Below are positions 44,303 through 53,164 of a stretch of 64,000 nt of DNA, piece by piece. A program made the translations under genes and the position numbers. The stretch lies in contig NZ_CP012946.1 in assembly GCF_001402875.1 (NCBI RefSeq), forward strand, positions 660,001-724,000. The letters run 5' to 3'. The notes under the pieces are model-generated. The model saw nothing but the letters and a program-made list of their open reading frames with translations. It was not told the origin of the DNA and made no database searches. Source of the stretch: Blastochloris viridis (lineage in GTDB: Bacteria; Pseudomonadota; Alphaproteobacteria; Rhizobiales; Xanthobacteraceae). Within the stretch, counting starts at the first letter, position 1; the number at the start of each line of letters is the position of its first letter.

Positions 44303-46876
44303 ATGAACCTCCTGATCTATCTCGAGCCGCTGCATGAGCTGGACAATCCGTTCTGGCACGAGGCCTGGCTCGGGTTCGCCGACCGCATGGCCACCGCGCT
44401 CAAGCGGCGCTGGCCGGAGGCGCGCGCCGTGTGCGTCACCAACCGGGCGCTGGCGTATGCGAAGCCGCGGGCGCCGTTCGACATCGTCGTGCTCGACCAT
44501 ACCGAACTGGTGCCGCGATTCGGCGCCACCGCGGCGGCGGTGGCCGCCCATTGGGACAGCGGCGGAGACGACGACAGCAACACGGCGATGGCGGCGCTGC
44601 TGCGGGCGCGGCTCGGCGGCTTCGAGCCGGGGGTCTGCGTGTCGTTCTCGCCGGTGCCGTTTCTGCGGACGGCATTTTCCGAGGCGCCGGTGCTGTTCTT
44701 TGAGCACGGCATGGTGTCGCGGCCGCCGTTTCCGCTGACCGGCTACCTCGATCCGTTTGACATCGTGCGCGGCTCGGCGCTGGTGCGCCTCAAGGATCGG
44801 GTGCGCGGCTTTCAGCCGACGGCGGCGGAAGCCGCCTTCGTCGCCGAGCTGCGCGAGCGCTATTTCGGCCATATCGAGAGCGGCAACCGGCTGGCAGCCA
44901 CGGTCGCATCCTGGCGGAAGAAATTCCCCCGCCTTATGCTGCTCGCCGGGCAGTTCTCAAACTTCTATGCGTTCGATTGCTACGCCGCCAACAAGACCCC
45001 GCTCGACCTCGTGCTCCATGCGTTGGCGGCTGCCGGCCCGTCGGTCGGCGTGATTGTCACCGAGCATCCCAACCATCCGTTTCTCAATGAGCGGATGGTG
45101 GAGTGGCTTGCGACCTCTCACCCCAATTTTCTCTGGAGCCCGGATTTCAACGCCACCACCTGGCGGGCGGCGTCGCAGTGGCTGATGGCGCACGTCGACG
45201 CCGTGGCGACGGTGTCCTCGAAAGTCGGGCTGGAGACGCTGCTGTGGCGCAAGCCGCTGTTGGTGCTGGGCTCCTCGCACCTCGACACCATCGCCGACGG
45301 CCACGATCTGGCGGAGCTCGACGCGGTGTGCGCGCGGCCGTGGCCGGCGTGGAAGGACGCCGTTCTGGCCTGGCACCTGACGCGCTACACCATGCCGTTC
45401 GATCTGCTGTTCGAGACCGACCTGTTCTGCGACAGGCTGGAGCTGGCGCTGGCGCAACACCGCTCGAACAACCTGGACGCGGCGTTCGACGTGGCGTTCG
45501 TCCCGATCGACGACATCCGCCGTTCATACGATGCGGCGATGACGGCCTACGGTGTCGGCGCGGGCGCCCCGGCGGCGGCCAAGGCGCCCGAGTCCGTACG
45601 GCGGACAGCAGACGTGAGCCACTCACCCGGGAGCAATCAGGCCATGGCAGATGCAGCGGAGCAGACGGCCGAGACTCGTCGGCTAAAGGAGGAGGCCGCC
45701 AACCTGCAGGCCCAGCTCGACGCACTGCACGCCAGCACCAGTTGGCGGATCACCGCGCCGCTGCGCGCGCTGTCCCGGAGGCTTCGGCTGCGGGATTTAA
45801 CCGCTGGTGGGACCGGCGATCCAATTCCACAGTCACCGCCTCGTTCGGACTGTTCGACCGGAGCCTCCGAGTGTCGGGAGCATTCCGCAGCGAGCACTCA
45901 TACCCGTCACACGTCTGCGGACGTTGCCGCGATGGATCAACGTGCCGCCCTGCCGGCCGATTTCGACCGCGCCAGCTATCTCCGCCTGCACCCGGACGTC
46001 GCTGCTGCCGGCGATGATCCTGCATCGCATTATTTGACGCACGGGATTCATGAGGGCCGGAACTACAAGGAAAATGCTCCGACGCTCACGCCGGCGCATA
46101 CCGCGATCGGCGGTCGTTTCGTTCAGACCGCTCCGAGCAGCCAGAACGTCCTGGACCTTTTCCAGGGCGAATGGTCATCGGCGATGCCCGCCTCCTCAGG
46201 TCTGAAATCCGAACCCGGATATGCCGCCCTGTTTGAACATGCCCTCATGACCTGGGCCAACGAAGTGTTGGGGCCGTTCGGAGGCAAGACGGTTCTGGAA
46301 TTGGGACCGCTCGAAGGCGGCCACTCCTACATGCTTCATGGCTTCGGCGCGAAGGTCACGGCCGTGGAGGCAAATGCCGCGGCGTTTTTGCGGTGTCTGT
46401 GCGTGAAGGAGATCTTCGACCTCCAAGGCGTGCATTATTTGCTCGGCGACTTCTCTAAATTCCTCGCAGCAGATAACCGGAGATTCGATGCCGTCATCGC
46501 ATCGGGTGTGCTCTATCATATGACAAACCCGGTTGAGTTGCTTAGGTCAATTGTAAAACGAACGAACCGAGTTTTACTCTGGACACACTATTACGATGAA
46601 GATGTTCATTCGAAACGGCCGGATGCGCATTTGTTCCAGCGAGACAAGGAAGTCGACGACTTGCTGGGAGGGTACTGCGGTGCGCGCAGGCTTTATGCCC
46701 AGGAGGCTCTCGACTGGACGGGCTTCACCGGCGGCACAAATACCCATGCGATCTGGATGGAGAAAGCAAGCATTCTTAGATTTTTCGCCGACAACGGGTT
46801 CAAGACCTCGGTTAATTTCGACCACGCAAATCACCCAAACGGCGCCGCGTTTGCCGTCTGCGCGGTGCGCCCCTAA
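44303..46876 (+). CDS. KpsC/KpsS-like transferase domain fused to a SAM methyltransferase
   Basis: 857 residues. Residues ~1-420 resemble capsule Kdo-transferase (PF05159-like) proteins: LFFEHGMVSRPPFPLTGY, VIVTEHPNHPFLN and DAVATVSSKVGLETLLWRKPLLVLGSSHLD. A coiled coil (AEQTAETRRLKEEAANLQAQLDAL) and the motif STSWRITAPLRALSRRL follow near 465-495. Then a short module, YLRLHPDVAAAG...HYLTHGIHEGR (about 556-585), and a class-I methyltransferase from ~620 (KTVLELGPLEGGHSYML, VIASGVLYHMTNPVELLRSI). Tail composition is AT-richer. Starts 3 nt after the fused aldolase gene. The transferase family call is by motif and could be wrong at subfamily level. Confidence 0.8.
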   Translation: MNLLIYLEPLHELDNPFWHEAWLGFADRMATALKRRWPEARAVCVTNRALAYAKPRAPFDIVVLDHTELVPRFGATAAAVAAHWDSGGDDDSNTAMAALLRARLGGFEPGVCVSFSPVPFLRTAFSEAPVLFFEHGMVSRPPFPLTGYLDPFDIVRGSALVRLKDRVRGFQPTAAEAAFVAELRERYFGHIESGNRLAATVASWRKKFPRLMLLAGQFSNFYAFDCYAANKTPLDLVLHALAAAGPSVGVIVTEHPNHPFLNERMVEWLATSHPNFLWSPDFNATTWRAASQWLMAHVDAVATVSSKVGLETLLWRKPLLVLGSSHLDTIADGHDLAELDAVCARPWPAWKDAVLAWHLTRYTMPFDLLFETDLFCDRLELALAQHRSNNLDAAFDVAFVPIDDIRRSYDAAMTAYGVGAGAPAAAKAPESVRRTADVSHSPGSNQAMADAAEQTAETRRLKEEAANLQAQLDALHASTSWRITAPLRALSRRLRLRDLTAGGTGDPIPQSPPRSDCSTGASECREHSAASTHTRHTSADVAAMDQRAALPADFDRASYLRLHPDVAAAGDDPASHYLTHGIHEGRNYKENAPTLTPAHTAIGGRFVQTAPSSQNVLDLFQGEWSSAMPASSGLKSEPGYAALFEHALMTWANEVLGPFGGKTVLELGPLEGGHSYMLHGFGAKVTAVEANAAAFLRCLCVKEIFDLQGVHYLLGDFSKFLAADNRRFDAVIASGVLYHMTNPVELLRSIVKRTNRVLLWTHYYDEDVHSKRPDAHLFQRDKEVDDLLGGYCGARRLYAQEALDWTGFTGGTNTHAIWMEKASILRFFADNGFKTSVNFDHANHPNGAAFAVCAVRP

Positions 46877-46972
46877 GCTCGATTTTTCGAGAAACCGAGA
46901 GAAGCGTGAGAGTGCAGTCATAGAAAACAATGGACAGGCGACAGGCCGGCGCCAATTTTGAGGTATTTAGCG

Positions 46973-47974
46973 GTGAAAATATTCAAAAAGATCGAGAGGA
47001 TGCTGCGCGCGCTGTCCCGGAGGCTCGGTCGCGGGCCGGCCGAGGTCGATAAAGCACCGGCAACGCCACCCGCGGCTGCGGGACCCGGACCGCAGCGCCG
47101 GCCGGAGGACATTTTCTCGCCAGAGATGGATTTCGACTTTTGTCGGGAACGGCACGAGGATCTGAGAACCTTCTCCGACCAGCAGCTCAAAACTCATTAC
47201 GAGCAGTATGGCCGGCGTGAGGGCCGCCTGGTCTCGCTGGCGGCGTCGCGGGCGGGGCTCATCAGCCTCGTCCGCACCATCGCGCCCGCGCTGGAAATCG
47301 GGCCGTTCGACCGGCCGATCCTGCCGCGAGAGACCGCGAAGTTTTTCGACGTCCAGCCGAGCGAGGAACTGCGCAAGCGCGCGGCGCCGCTCGACGATCG
47401 CGATCCGGACGGTGTACCGCACATCGACTATGTGTCGCCGACCGGGGACCTGTCGATCGTCGACGATCGCTTCAGGCTGGTGGTTTCGAGCCATGCCATC
47501 GAGCATCAGCCCGATCTCGTCGGCCATCTGCGGCATGTCGCCCGCATTCTCGATGCGGACGGCTGCTACGCTCTGCTCATTCCCGATTGTCGCTACTGCT
47601 TCGATCACTTCCTGCCGCCGTCCAATGTTGGCGCGGTGATCGATGCTCATCTGGAAGGGCGGCGGGTCCATCGCCTCGCCAGCGTCATCGAGCACCACGC
47701 GCTGACCACCCACAACGATTCGCTGCGGCACTGGCATGGCGACCACGCGCAAGAGGGACGGGGTGACGTCCAGCGTATTCGCAACGCCATCGCCGAATGG
47801 CAGGCCGCGGCCGGCGGCTATATCGACGTCCATGCGTGGCAGTTCACGCCGCAAAGCTTCAGAGAGATCACGGCGACGCTTCACGCGCTGGGCTTGACCG
47901 GGCTCCGGCCGCTGCGCGTCTACGAGACCCCGCATGGAAGCAACGAGTTTTGTGCGGTGCTGGTGAAGGATTGA
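46973..47974 (+). CDS. Polysaccharide-locus class-I methyltransferase with HYxxxGxxEGR module
   Basis: 333 residues. GTG start (MKIFKKIERMLRALSRRLGR) with GAGG about 9 nt upstream. It has an amphipathic N-terminus, a Pro/Ala linker, the module DFDFCRERHEDLRTFSDQQLKTHYEQYGRREGR (about 45-80), then a methyltransferase: ALEIGPFDRPIL (SAM loop), LVVSSHAIEHQPDLVGHLRHVARIL (motif post I), LIPDCRYCFDHF. It is laid out like the C-terminal half of the preceding 857-residue protein and shares a 23-bp identical stretch with it, in the same reading frame. Confidence 0.85.
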   Translation: MKIFKKIERMLRALSRRLGRGPAEVDKAPATPPAAAGPGPQRRPEDIFSPEMDFDFCRERHEDLRTFSDQQLKTHYEQYGRREGRLVSLAASRAGLISLVRTIAPALEIGPFDRPILPRETAKFFDVQPSEELRKRAAPLDDRDPDGVPHIDYVSPTGDLSIVDDRFRLVVSSHAIEHQPDLVGHLRHVARILDADGCYALLIPDCRYCFDHFLPPSNVGAVIDAHLEGRRVHRLASVIEHHALTTHNDSLRHWHGDHAQEGRGDVQRIRNAIAEWQAAAGGYIDVHAWQFTPQSFREITATLHALGLTGLRPLRVYETPHGSNEFCAVLVKD

Positions 47975-47989
47975 GCAGGGGCACGATCG

Positions 47990-49153
47990 ATGCTGAGGTT
48001 TATTCGACGGGTAGTCCGGCTCCTCATTATTTACGGTTTCGATGTTGCCGTTCAGATCGTTGAATGGCCGCGCGTATTTTTCCTGCGCCTGATCGACTAT
48101 TCGAGCCTGATCAAGACGCTGGAACAGAGCGGCACCACGCGGCTGGCGCTGGTCGCGCCGCACCCGACGCAGCTGCTCGAGTTTGCGATGCGCCATCTGG
48201 TGCGTGGCCTGATCGACAATGGCTACACTGTGGTCGTGCTGATGCACGACCACAGCAAGGCGACCTGGCTCAAGCAGGAATTTCCGCAAGTTCATCTCGC
48301 ACAGCGCAAGAAAAAAGGGCGAGATTTCGGTGCGTGGAAAGAATTTCTTGTTGCGTTGTTCGACAGCGAAGCACTACGCTGCACAATCGAAAAACTCGTC
48401 CTCGTCAACGATAGCCTCTACTGGAATGCCAGCACGCGCGACGTTATCCGGCGGCTGACGGAGACGCCGCAGGCGTGGTCCTGTCTCTTTGAGAATTTCG
48501 AGTACCATTACCATGCCCAGTCCTTCCTGTTGGCGTTCGACAACCGCGCCATCAACAGCAAGGCGTTCATCGGGTTCTGGTCGAAATACAAGCCCTACAG
48601 CAACCGGCGTCATTCAATCGACAACGGCGAAGTTAAGCTTAGCAAGAAGGTGGGGTCTGAACTCGGAAAGCCAGAATGCGTGTTGAATTCTGAATTCGTT
48701 GTTCGGAAGTTGCTTTCGGAGCGACCCGAGAAATACAATGGGATTGTCATGGCTCTCGAGATCAACCGCCACATCTTTCGGGACTATGGTCCGGCGCTGG
48801 AGCGGTTCGAGAGCAACACCGGCCCCTTGCGGAATGCCCATGGCCAGTTCGGCATCGTTACCGAAACCAACAATTCGATCGAGCTCCATAAGCTCGCTAT
48901 GACAATTGCAAAGATTATGGAGTGTCATAATCCAACGCATATGGTCGGATTGCTTGTGAACAAGTTTTTCGGCTTCCCGATCAAGCGTGACGTTTGTCAG
49001 CGCGGGTCGTTTCAGATCGCCGACGTATTACGCTTGGTCAGCGGCTACTCGGAACAGGAATGTGCGGTAATCGCGTGCGACCTCAGGGCAAAGGAACTGC
49101 CCATCTCCATGCGCGGAATCAAGCGCATGCTGTTCGAAGCGGGACGTATTTAG
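47990..49153 (+). CDS. RgpF-like (rhamnan synthesis F family) protein
   Basis: 387 residues. N-terminal hydrophobic stretch (RRVVRLLIIYGFDVAVQIVEW) may anchor it to the membrane. Core signature of PF05045: RKKKGRDFGAWKEFL and KLVLVNDSLYWNASTRDVIRRL, followed by FEYHYHAQSFLLAF. Such proteins are found in rhamnan and O-antigen loci and are probably glycosyltransferases. The gene looks AT-richer than the window average. A second, diverged member is at 49438. Confidence 0.82.
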   Translation: MLRFIRRVVRLLIIYGFDVAVQIVEWPRVFFLRLIDYSSLIKTLEQSGTTRLALVAPHPTQLLEFAMRHLVRGLIDNGYTVVVLMHDHSKATWLKQEFPQVHLAQRKKKGRDFGAWKEFLVALFDSEALRCTIEKLVLVNDSLYWNASTRDVIRRLTETPQAWSCLFENFEYHYHAQSFLLAFDNRAINSKAFIGFWSKYKPYSNRRHSIDNGEVKLSKKVGSELGKPECVLNSEFVVRKLLSERPEKYNGIVMALEINRHIFRDYGPALERFESNTGPLRNAHGQFGIVTETNNSIELHKLAMTIAKIMECHNPTHMVGLLVNKFFGFPIKRDVCQRGSFQIADVLRLVSGYSEQECAVIACDLRAKELPISMRGIKRMLFEAGRI

Positions 49154-49394
49154 ATCTGGTCGGCTGAAGGTGGAACCGGGTTTGCAAAAGAAAATGTGAC
49201 AGCCAGGAACTCAAGGCATCCGTTTGGTTCGGATCGACGGGTGTCGTGGAGCATCTTTCGTTCTGTCATCGGGGGATCTCCGGTGACGACAGAGATGATT
49301 CGCGAAGATCCGTCGTTGAAAATGGATTTTCGGCGGACGGGATGCGGCCTTGGCCGTCGTCAGACCGAATCCGTTTCCTGCTGACGGTTTTCAA

Positions 49395-49429
49395 AATGTC
49401 GCATTTTCTTGCTTAAACGCTGCGACATT
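49395..49429. promoter_or_regulatory. Inverted repeat before the second RgpF-like gene
   Basis: AATGTCGCA (49395-49403) and TGCGACATT (49421-49429), perfect 9-bp arms with a 17-nt AT-rich spacer, 8 nt before the start codon. It covers the ribosome binding region, so it may act as an operator or as an RNA hairpin. The gap 49154-49437 otherwise holds only a degenerate TTTTCGGCGGA repeat near 49325. Confidence 0.45.
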
Positions 49430-49437
49430 GGTGGAAA

Positions 49438-50529
49438 ATGATCGAGGATAGACTTGGATCGATGCGCCGCATTGCCGAAATCCGCTATCGTCCCCGCCGG
49501 CGCACGGCCTGGCACCGGTTGCGCTGGCGGCTGCGACGGCTCGGCATCTACTGGACCAACCTGGTCGACGTGGTCGGAGGTGTTGGCCGCGACCTGCGGC
49601 CGCCGCCCGAGCAGGGCACCCTCGTTCGCCTGAGCCCGCCCGCCAGCCGGCGCTGGTGCCTCTACGCCGCCTATTCGCCGACCTCCTGCGTCAGCGACAT
49701 GGTGCTGGCCCAGCTTCGCGCCTATCGCGAGGCGGGGTTCGCGGTGGTGTTCGTGTCGATGTCGAACGCCGTGTCCGACGCCGACCGCGACCGGCTCGCC
49801 AGCGTCTGCTGCGGCCTCATCCACCGCCGCAGCTTCGGCCGCGATTTCGGTGCGTGGGCGCACGCCACGCGCCTGCTGGGCGCCGATCTCGCCGACGCCC
49901 AGTCGCTGCTGCTCACCAACGACTCGCAACTCGGCCCGATCGTCCCGCTGGCGCCCTGGATCGACGCCTGCACCGCGCGGGACGGCTTGTTCGGCCTCAC
50001 CGAGAGCCTCGGCGGCGGCAGCCACCTGCAGTCCTATTTTCTGCTCGCCAACGGCGTGCGCGCGGTCGCCGACGTCGTCGCCTATCTCACCCACGTCCGC
50101 CTCACCCACAGCAAATGGCTGATGGTGCAGCGCGGCGAGGTGGCGTTCTCGCGCGCGATGCGCGAAAAAGGCCATTATACCGCCGCCGTGCTCGACCATG
50201 AGACCATCGAGAACGCACTGCTTGACCATCCCGAGCTGCTGGCGGAACTGTCGGTGCTGGAGCCGGCGCTGCTGGAAGGGCTCCGTCCCGCCCAGCCGCT
50301 GCGAAACCGCTATCTGCTGCGGTCGAGGCTGTTCATGCTGCCGCTCAATCCCTGCCACCAGCTCAATTCGGTGCTGCTGCGCCACTTCAAGTTCCCGTTC
50401 ATCAAGGTTGATCTCGTGACGAAGAATCCCGGCATGGTGCCGTCGGCGCCGGATTGGCGCTATTTCATCGGTCCGGACAGTCCGGTGACCGAGGCGATGA
50501 TCGACGATCATCTGGCAACGCTGGCTTGA
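49438..50529 (+). CDS. RgpF-like (rhamnan synthesis F family) protein, second copy
   Basis: 363 residues, Arg-rich N-terminus. Core: RRSFGRDFGAWAHATRLLG and AQSLLLTNDSQLGPIVPLAPWIDAC, then GLTESLGGGSHLQSYFLLAN, matching the same family as the preceding gene although overall identity looks low. The C-terminus FKFPFIKVDLVTKNP is typical. It precedes the ABC exporter genes by 10 nt, so it is likely part of their operon. Base composition is high-GC, unlike the first copy. Confidence 0.83.
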   Translation: MIEDRLGSMRRIAEIRYRPRRRTAWHRLRWRLRRLGIYWTNLVDVVGGVGRDLRPPPEQGTLVRLSPPASRRWCLYAAYSPTSCVSDMVLAQLRAYREAGFAVVFVSMSNAVSDADRDRLASVCCGLIHRRSFGRDFGAWAHATRLLGADLADAQSLLLTNDSQLGPIVPLAPWIDACTARDGLFGLTESLGGGSHLQSYFLLANGVRAVADVVAYLTHVRLTHSKWLMVQRGEVAFSRAMREKGHYTAAVLDHETIENALLDHPELLAELSVLEPALLEGLRPAQPLRNRYLLRSRLFMLPLNPCHQLNSVLLRHFKFPFIKVDLVTKNPGMVPSAPDWRYFIGPDSPVTEAMIDDHLATLA

Positions 50530-50539
50530 CGGTATCACC

Positions 50540-51343
50540 GTGGACAAGAAATTCGTGGAGCAGGGCCGCCTTGCCCTGGCGGACCTGAACGAGGCCGTTC
50601 GTCTGTCGTGGTTCTGGCTGGCGCTCGGCTGGGTCGACATTCTGCAGCGCTATCGCGGCTCGATGCTCGGGCCGTTCTGGCTGACGCTGACGACGGCGGC
50701 GTTCATCGCCGGGCTTGGGCCGCTTTACGCCCAGCTGTTCAATCTCGAGATGGCGCAGTATCTGCCCTACCTCGCCATCGGCTTCACGGCGTGGGGGTTC
50801 ATCAACGGCACCATTGCCGATTGCTGCAACGCATTCATTTTCGCCGGCGACACGCTGAAGCAGATCAGGGTGCCGCGGCTGGCGCTGCTGTTCCAGGTGA
50901 TCTGGCGCAACGTCATCGTGTTCGCGCACAGCCTGCCGATCTTCGTCGTGGTGCTGCTCTTCCTTGGCCCCAGCATGTCGCCGGTCATCTTGCTGGTGAT
51001 TCCCGGCTTTGTGCTGGTGGTGCTCAATCTGGTGTGGATCGGGCTGGTAGTCGCCATCCTCTGCACCCGCTTCCGCGACATCGGCCCGATCATCACCTCG
51101 GTGATGCAGATCGCGTTCTTCCTCACGCCGGTGATGTGGGACCACCGCAACCAGCGCGTCGACGAGATCTACATCGCGATCAACCCGTTTGCGTCCTATA
51201 TCGAACTCATCCGCGCGCCGCTGCTGGAAGAGGCGCCCGATGCCATCTTCGTCGTGGTCGCGCTCGGGACCCTCGTGGTCGGATCGGCGCTCGCGGCGCT
51301 GCTGTTCATCCGTGCGCGCCGGCGCATCGTCTATTGGGTTTGA
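50540..51343 (+). CDS. wzm: ABC-2 type polysaccharide export permease
   Basis: 267 residues with about six membrane helices. GTG start. Signature of the Wzm/KpsM family: LGWVDILQRYRGSMLGPFWLTLTTAAFIAGLGPLY near the N-terminus and FFLTPVMWDHRNQ...NPFASYIELIRAPLL toward the C-terminus. It overlaps the ATPase gene by one base (TGATG). Together they export the finished glycan from the cytoplasm across the inner membrane. Confidence 0.94.
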   Translation: MDKKFVEQGRLALADLNEAVRLSWFWLALGWVDILQRYRGSMLGPFWLTLTTAAFIAGLGPLYAQLFNLEMAQYLPYLAIGFTAWGFINGTIADCCNAFIFAGDTLKQIRVPRLALLFQVIWRNVIVFAHSLPIFVVVLLFLGPSMSPVILLVIPGFVLVVLNLVWIGLVVAILCTRFRDIGPIITSVMQIAFFLTPVMWDHRNQRVDEIYIAINPFASYIELIRAPLLEEAPDAIFVVVALGTLVVGSALAALLFIRARRRIVYWV

Positions 51344-52119
51344 TGGCCATGGCCCACATCGAGGTTGAAGACGTCCACGTCCGCTTTCCGGTGCTGCACA
51401 CCGGCCACCGCTCGCTCAAGAAGGCGCTGGTGGCGACTGCAACCGGCGGCGCCATCATGCGTGAGGCGAACGCCGCGCCGATCGTGCATGCGCTGTCCGG
51501 CGTTTCGGTGCGGCTTGAGGTCGGCGACCGGGTCGGGCTGGTCGGGCCGAACGGTGCCGGCAAGTCGACGCTGCTGCGGGTGCTGGCCGGCATCTACGAG
51601 CCCGACGATGGCCACGTTGCGGTGGATGGCAAGATTGCCGCGCTGCTCAATGTCAATCTCGGCTTCAACGCCGACCTGACCGGCCGCGAGAATCTGCGGC
51701 TGCGCGGCATGTATATGGGGCTGAAGGGCAAGGAGATCGCCGCGCTCGCGCCCGAAATTGCCGATTTCACCGAGCTTGGCGACTATCTCGACATGCCGGT
51801 GCGAACCTATTCCTCTGGCATGCAAATGCGCCTTGCGCTTGGCATGGCGACGGCGGTGAAGCCCGACATCTTGCTGATGGACGAGTGGATTCTCGCCGGT
51901 GACGCCCACTTCATGGAAAAGGCCAAGGCGCGCGTCGCCGCATTCGTGCGGCAGGCCCGCATCCTGGTGCTGGCGTCGCATTCCGCCGACGTCATCCGCA
52001 CCTGGTGCAACAAGGCGCTCTATCTCAGCGCCGGCAAGGTGCAGGCGTTCGGCCCGGTCGAGGAGGTGCTGGAGGCCTACGCCGATGCCGCACGTGCTCA
52101 ATCTGTAACCAGAAATTGA
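51343..52119 (+). CDS. wzt: ABC polysaccharide export ATPase
   Basis: 258 residues. Walker A GPNGAGKST, signature YSSGMQMRLALG, Walker B DILLMDEW, switch His in LASHS. The 60-residue lead-in before Walker A (VRFPVLHTGHRSLKKAL...APIVHALSGVSVRL) is the Wzt/TagH type. There is no C-terminal glycan-binding domain, so export is probably coupled to synthesis rather than to recognition of a capped end. ATG 51343 overlaps the permease stop; ATG 51349 is an alternative. Confidence 0.94.
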   Translation: MAMAHIEVEDVHVRFPVLHTGHRSLKKALVATATGGAIMREANAAPIVHALSGVSVRLEVGDRVGLVGPNGAGKSTLLRVLAGIYEPDDGHVAVDGKIAALLNVNLGFNADLTGRENLRLRGMYMGLKGKEIAALAPEIADFTELGDYLDMPVRTYSSGMQMRLALGMATAVKPDILLMDEWILAGDAHFMEKAKARVAAFVRQARILVLASHSADVIRTWCNKALYLSAGKVQAFGPVEEVLEAYADAARAQSVTRN

Positions 52120-52264
52120 GGCTGGACCTGAATTCGGACTCCGCTACTCTCCTCGGTGGAGAGCTGTTTTCTGTTCGAATGCCGGTTTGTGCGTGGGCAG
52201 CTTGCTCTGTCGATTCAATTCCCGAGGTGTCGTCCGCCACGGCCGGACCGAAGAGGAGGGGGCT

Positions 52265-53104
52265 ATGGGTACGCAAGACGCGTTGCTGGCTGCCGCATCG
52301 GCGTGGGATACGTCGAAAGAAAGTCTTGAATCGGTCGAGCGGCGAATTCATGACCGCGCTCCGTTGGAGCAACTCGACAGCAGGGCGGATAGTTATATAA
52401 AGTGTATTTTTGAGTTGTTTCCCTACGTCGAATTGAATGGCGGGGATAGAATAATGGAGATCGGCTCCGGTGTCGGATATCTGATGCAGGGGCTTGCCAG
52501 GAAATTAGACCGAGACGGAATGTCGGGCTATAAAATCACCGGGCTCGACATTTCTCCGAGCATGAGCGCCAAAGCTAGGGAACGGCTCGGGAACGACAGT
52601 CGATATGATTTTGTTTTATATGACGGCATCACGGTGCCGCTGCCGGATAAGTCGCTTGATTTCATATATAGCATGGCTGCCTTGCAGCACGTTCCAAAGG
52701 TCTATGTTTATAATCTTTTCTTTGAGATCAAGCGCCTTCTCAAGCCGAATAGCTTTGCGATAATTCACTTGCTGCCATTTCGGTGTCTGCCGGAGCAAAA
52801 CAAGAACGTTCCTTGGCGTGAAGAAATTCGAAGCCAGATAAATAACGCGCATGGGGTTCATTGGCATCATTTTTATACTGAGGAAGAGCTGGTCTACGTT
52901 CTGCGCGACGGAACTGGGTTTTCTCACGTTGATGCGCGGAACGGTGGAGAATTCGTTTGCGTAAACTCCGAGCCTCTTCGGATTCCAGCCTCGTTCAATG
53001 CAAAAAAATACGTTAAAAATTACGAAGACCTGCGGACGGCAAAATTAAATGCCGAGAAGCATTATCTTGAGTTCGGGTTTAAAGAAGGGCGTACCTGGAA
53101 ATAG
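52265..53104 (+). CDS. Class-I SAM methyltransferase with C-terminal HYxxxGxxEGR module
   Basis: 279 residues. ATG 52265 is preceded by AGGAGGGGG. Methyltransferase-11 type: RIMEIGSGVGYLMQGLARKL (SAM loop), KITGLDISPSMSAKAR, LDFIYSMAALQHVP. The protein ends with FNAKKYVKNYEDLRTAKLNAEKHYLEFGFKEGRTWK, the same short module seen in the genes at 44303 and 46973. Codons are strikingly AT-rich (for example a run coding SYIKCIFELFPY), unlike the genes on either side, which points to recent acquisition. Likely methylates the glycan or its terminus. Confidence 0.88.
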   Translation: MGTQDALLAAASAWDTSKESLESVERRIHDRAPLEQLDSRADSYIKCIFELFPYVELNGGDRIMEIGSGVGYLMQGLARKLDRDGMSGYKITGLDISPSMSAKARERLGNDSRYDFVLYDGITVPLPDKSLDFIYSMAALQHVPKVYVYNLFFEIKRLLKPNSFAIIHLLPFRCLPEQNKNVPWREEIRSQINNAHGVHWHHFYTEEELVYVLRDGTGFSHVDARNGGEFVCVNSEPLRIPASFNAKKYVKNYEDLRTAKLNAEKHYLEFGFKEGRTWK

Positions 53105-53164
53105 GCGCGCTCGCGCCGCTCGGCCGCGTTGCTGGCGAGCGATGCCGGTGGTGGCGGCCGATCG

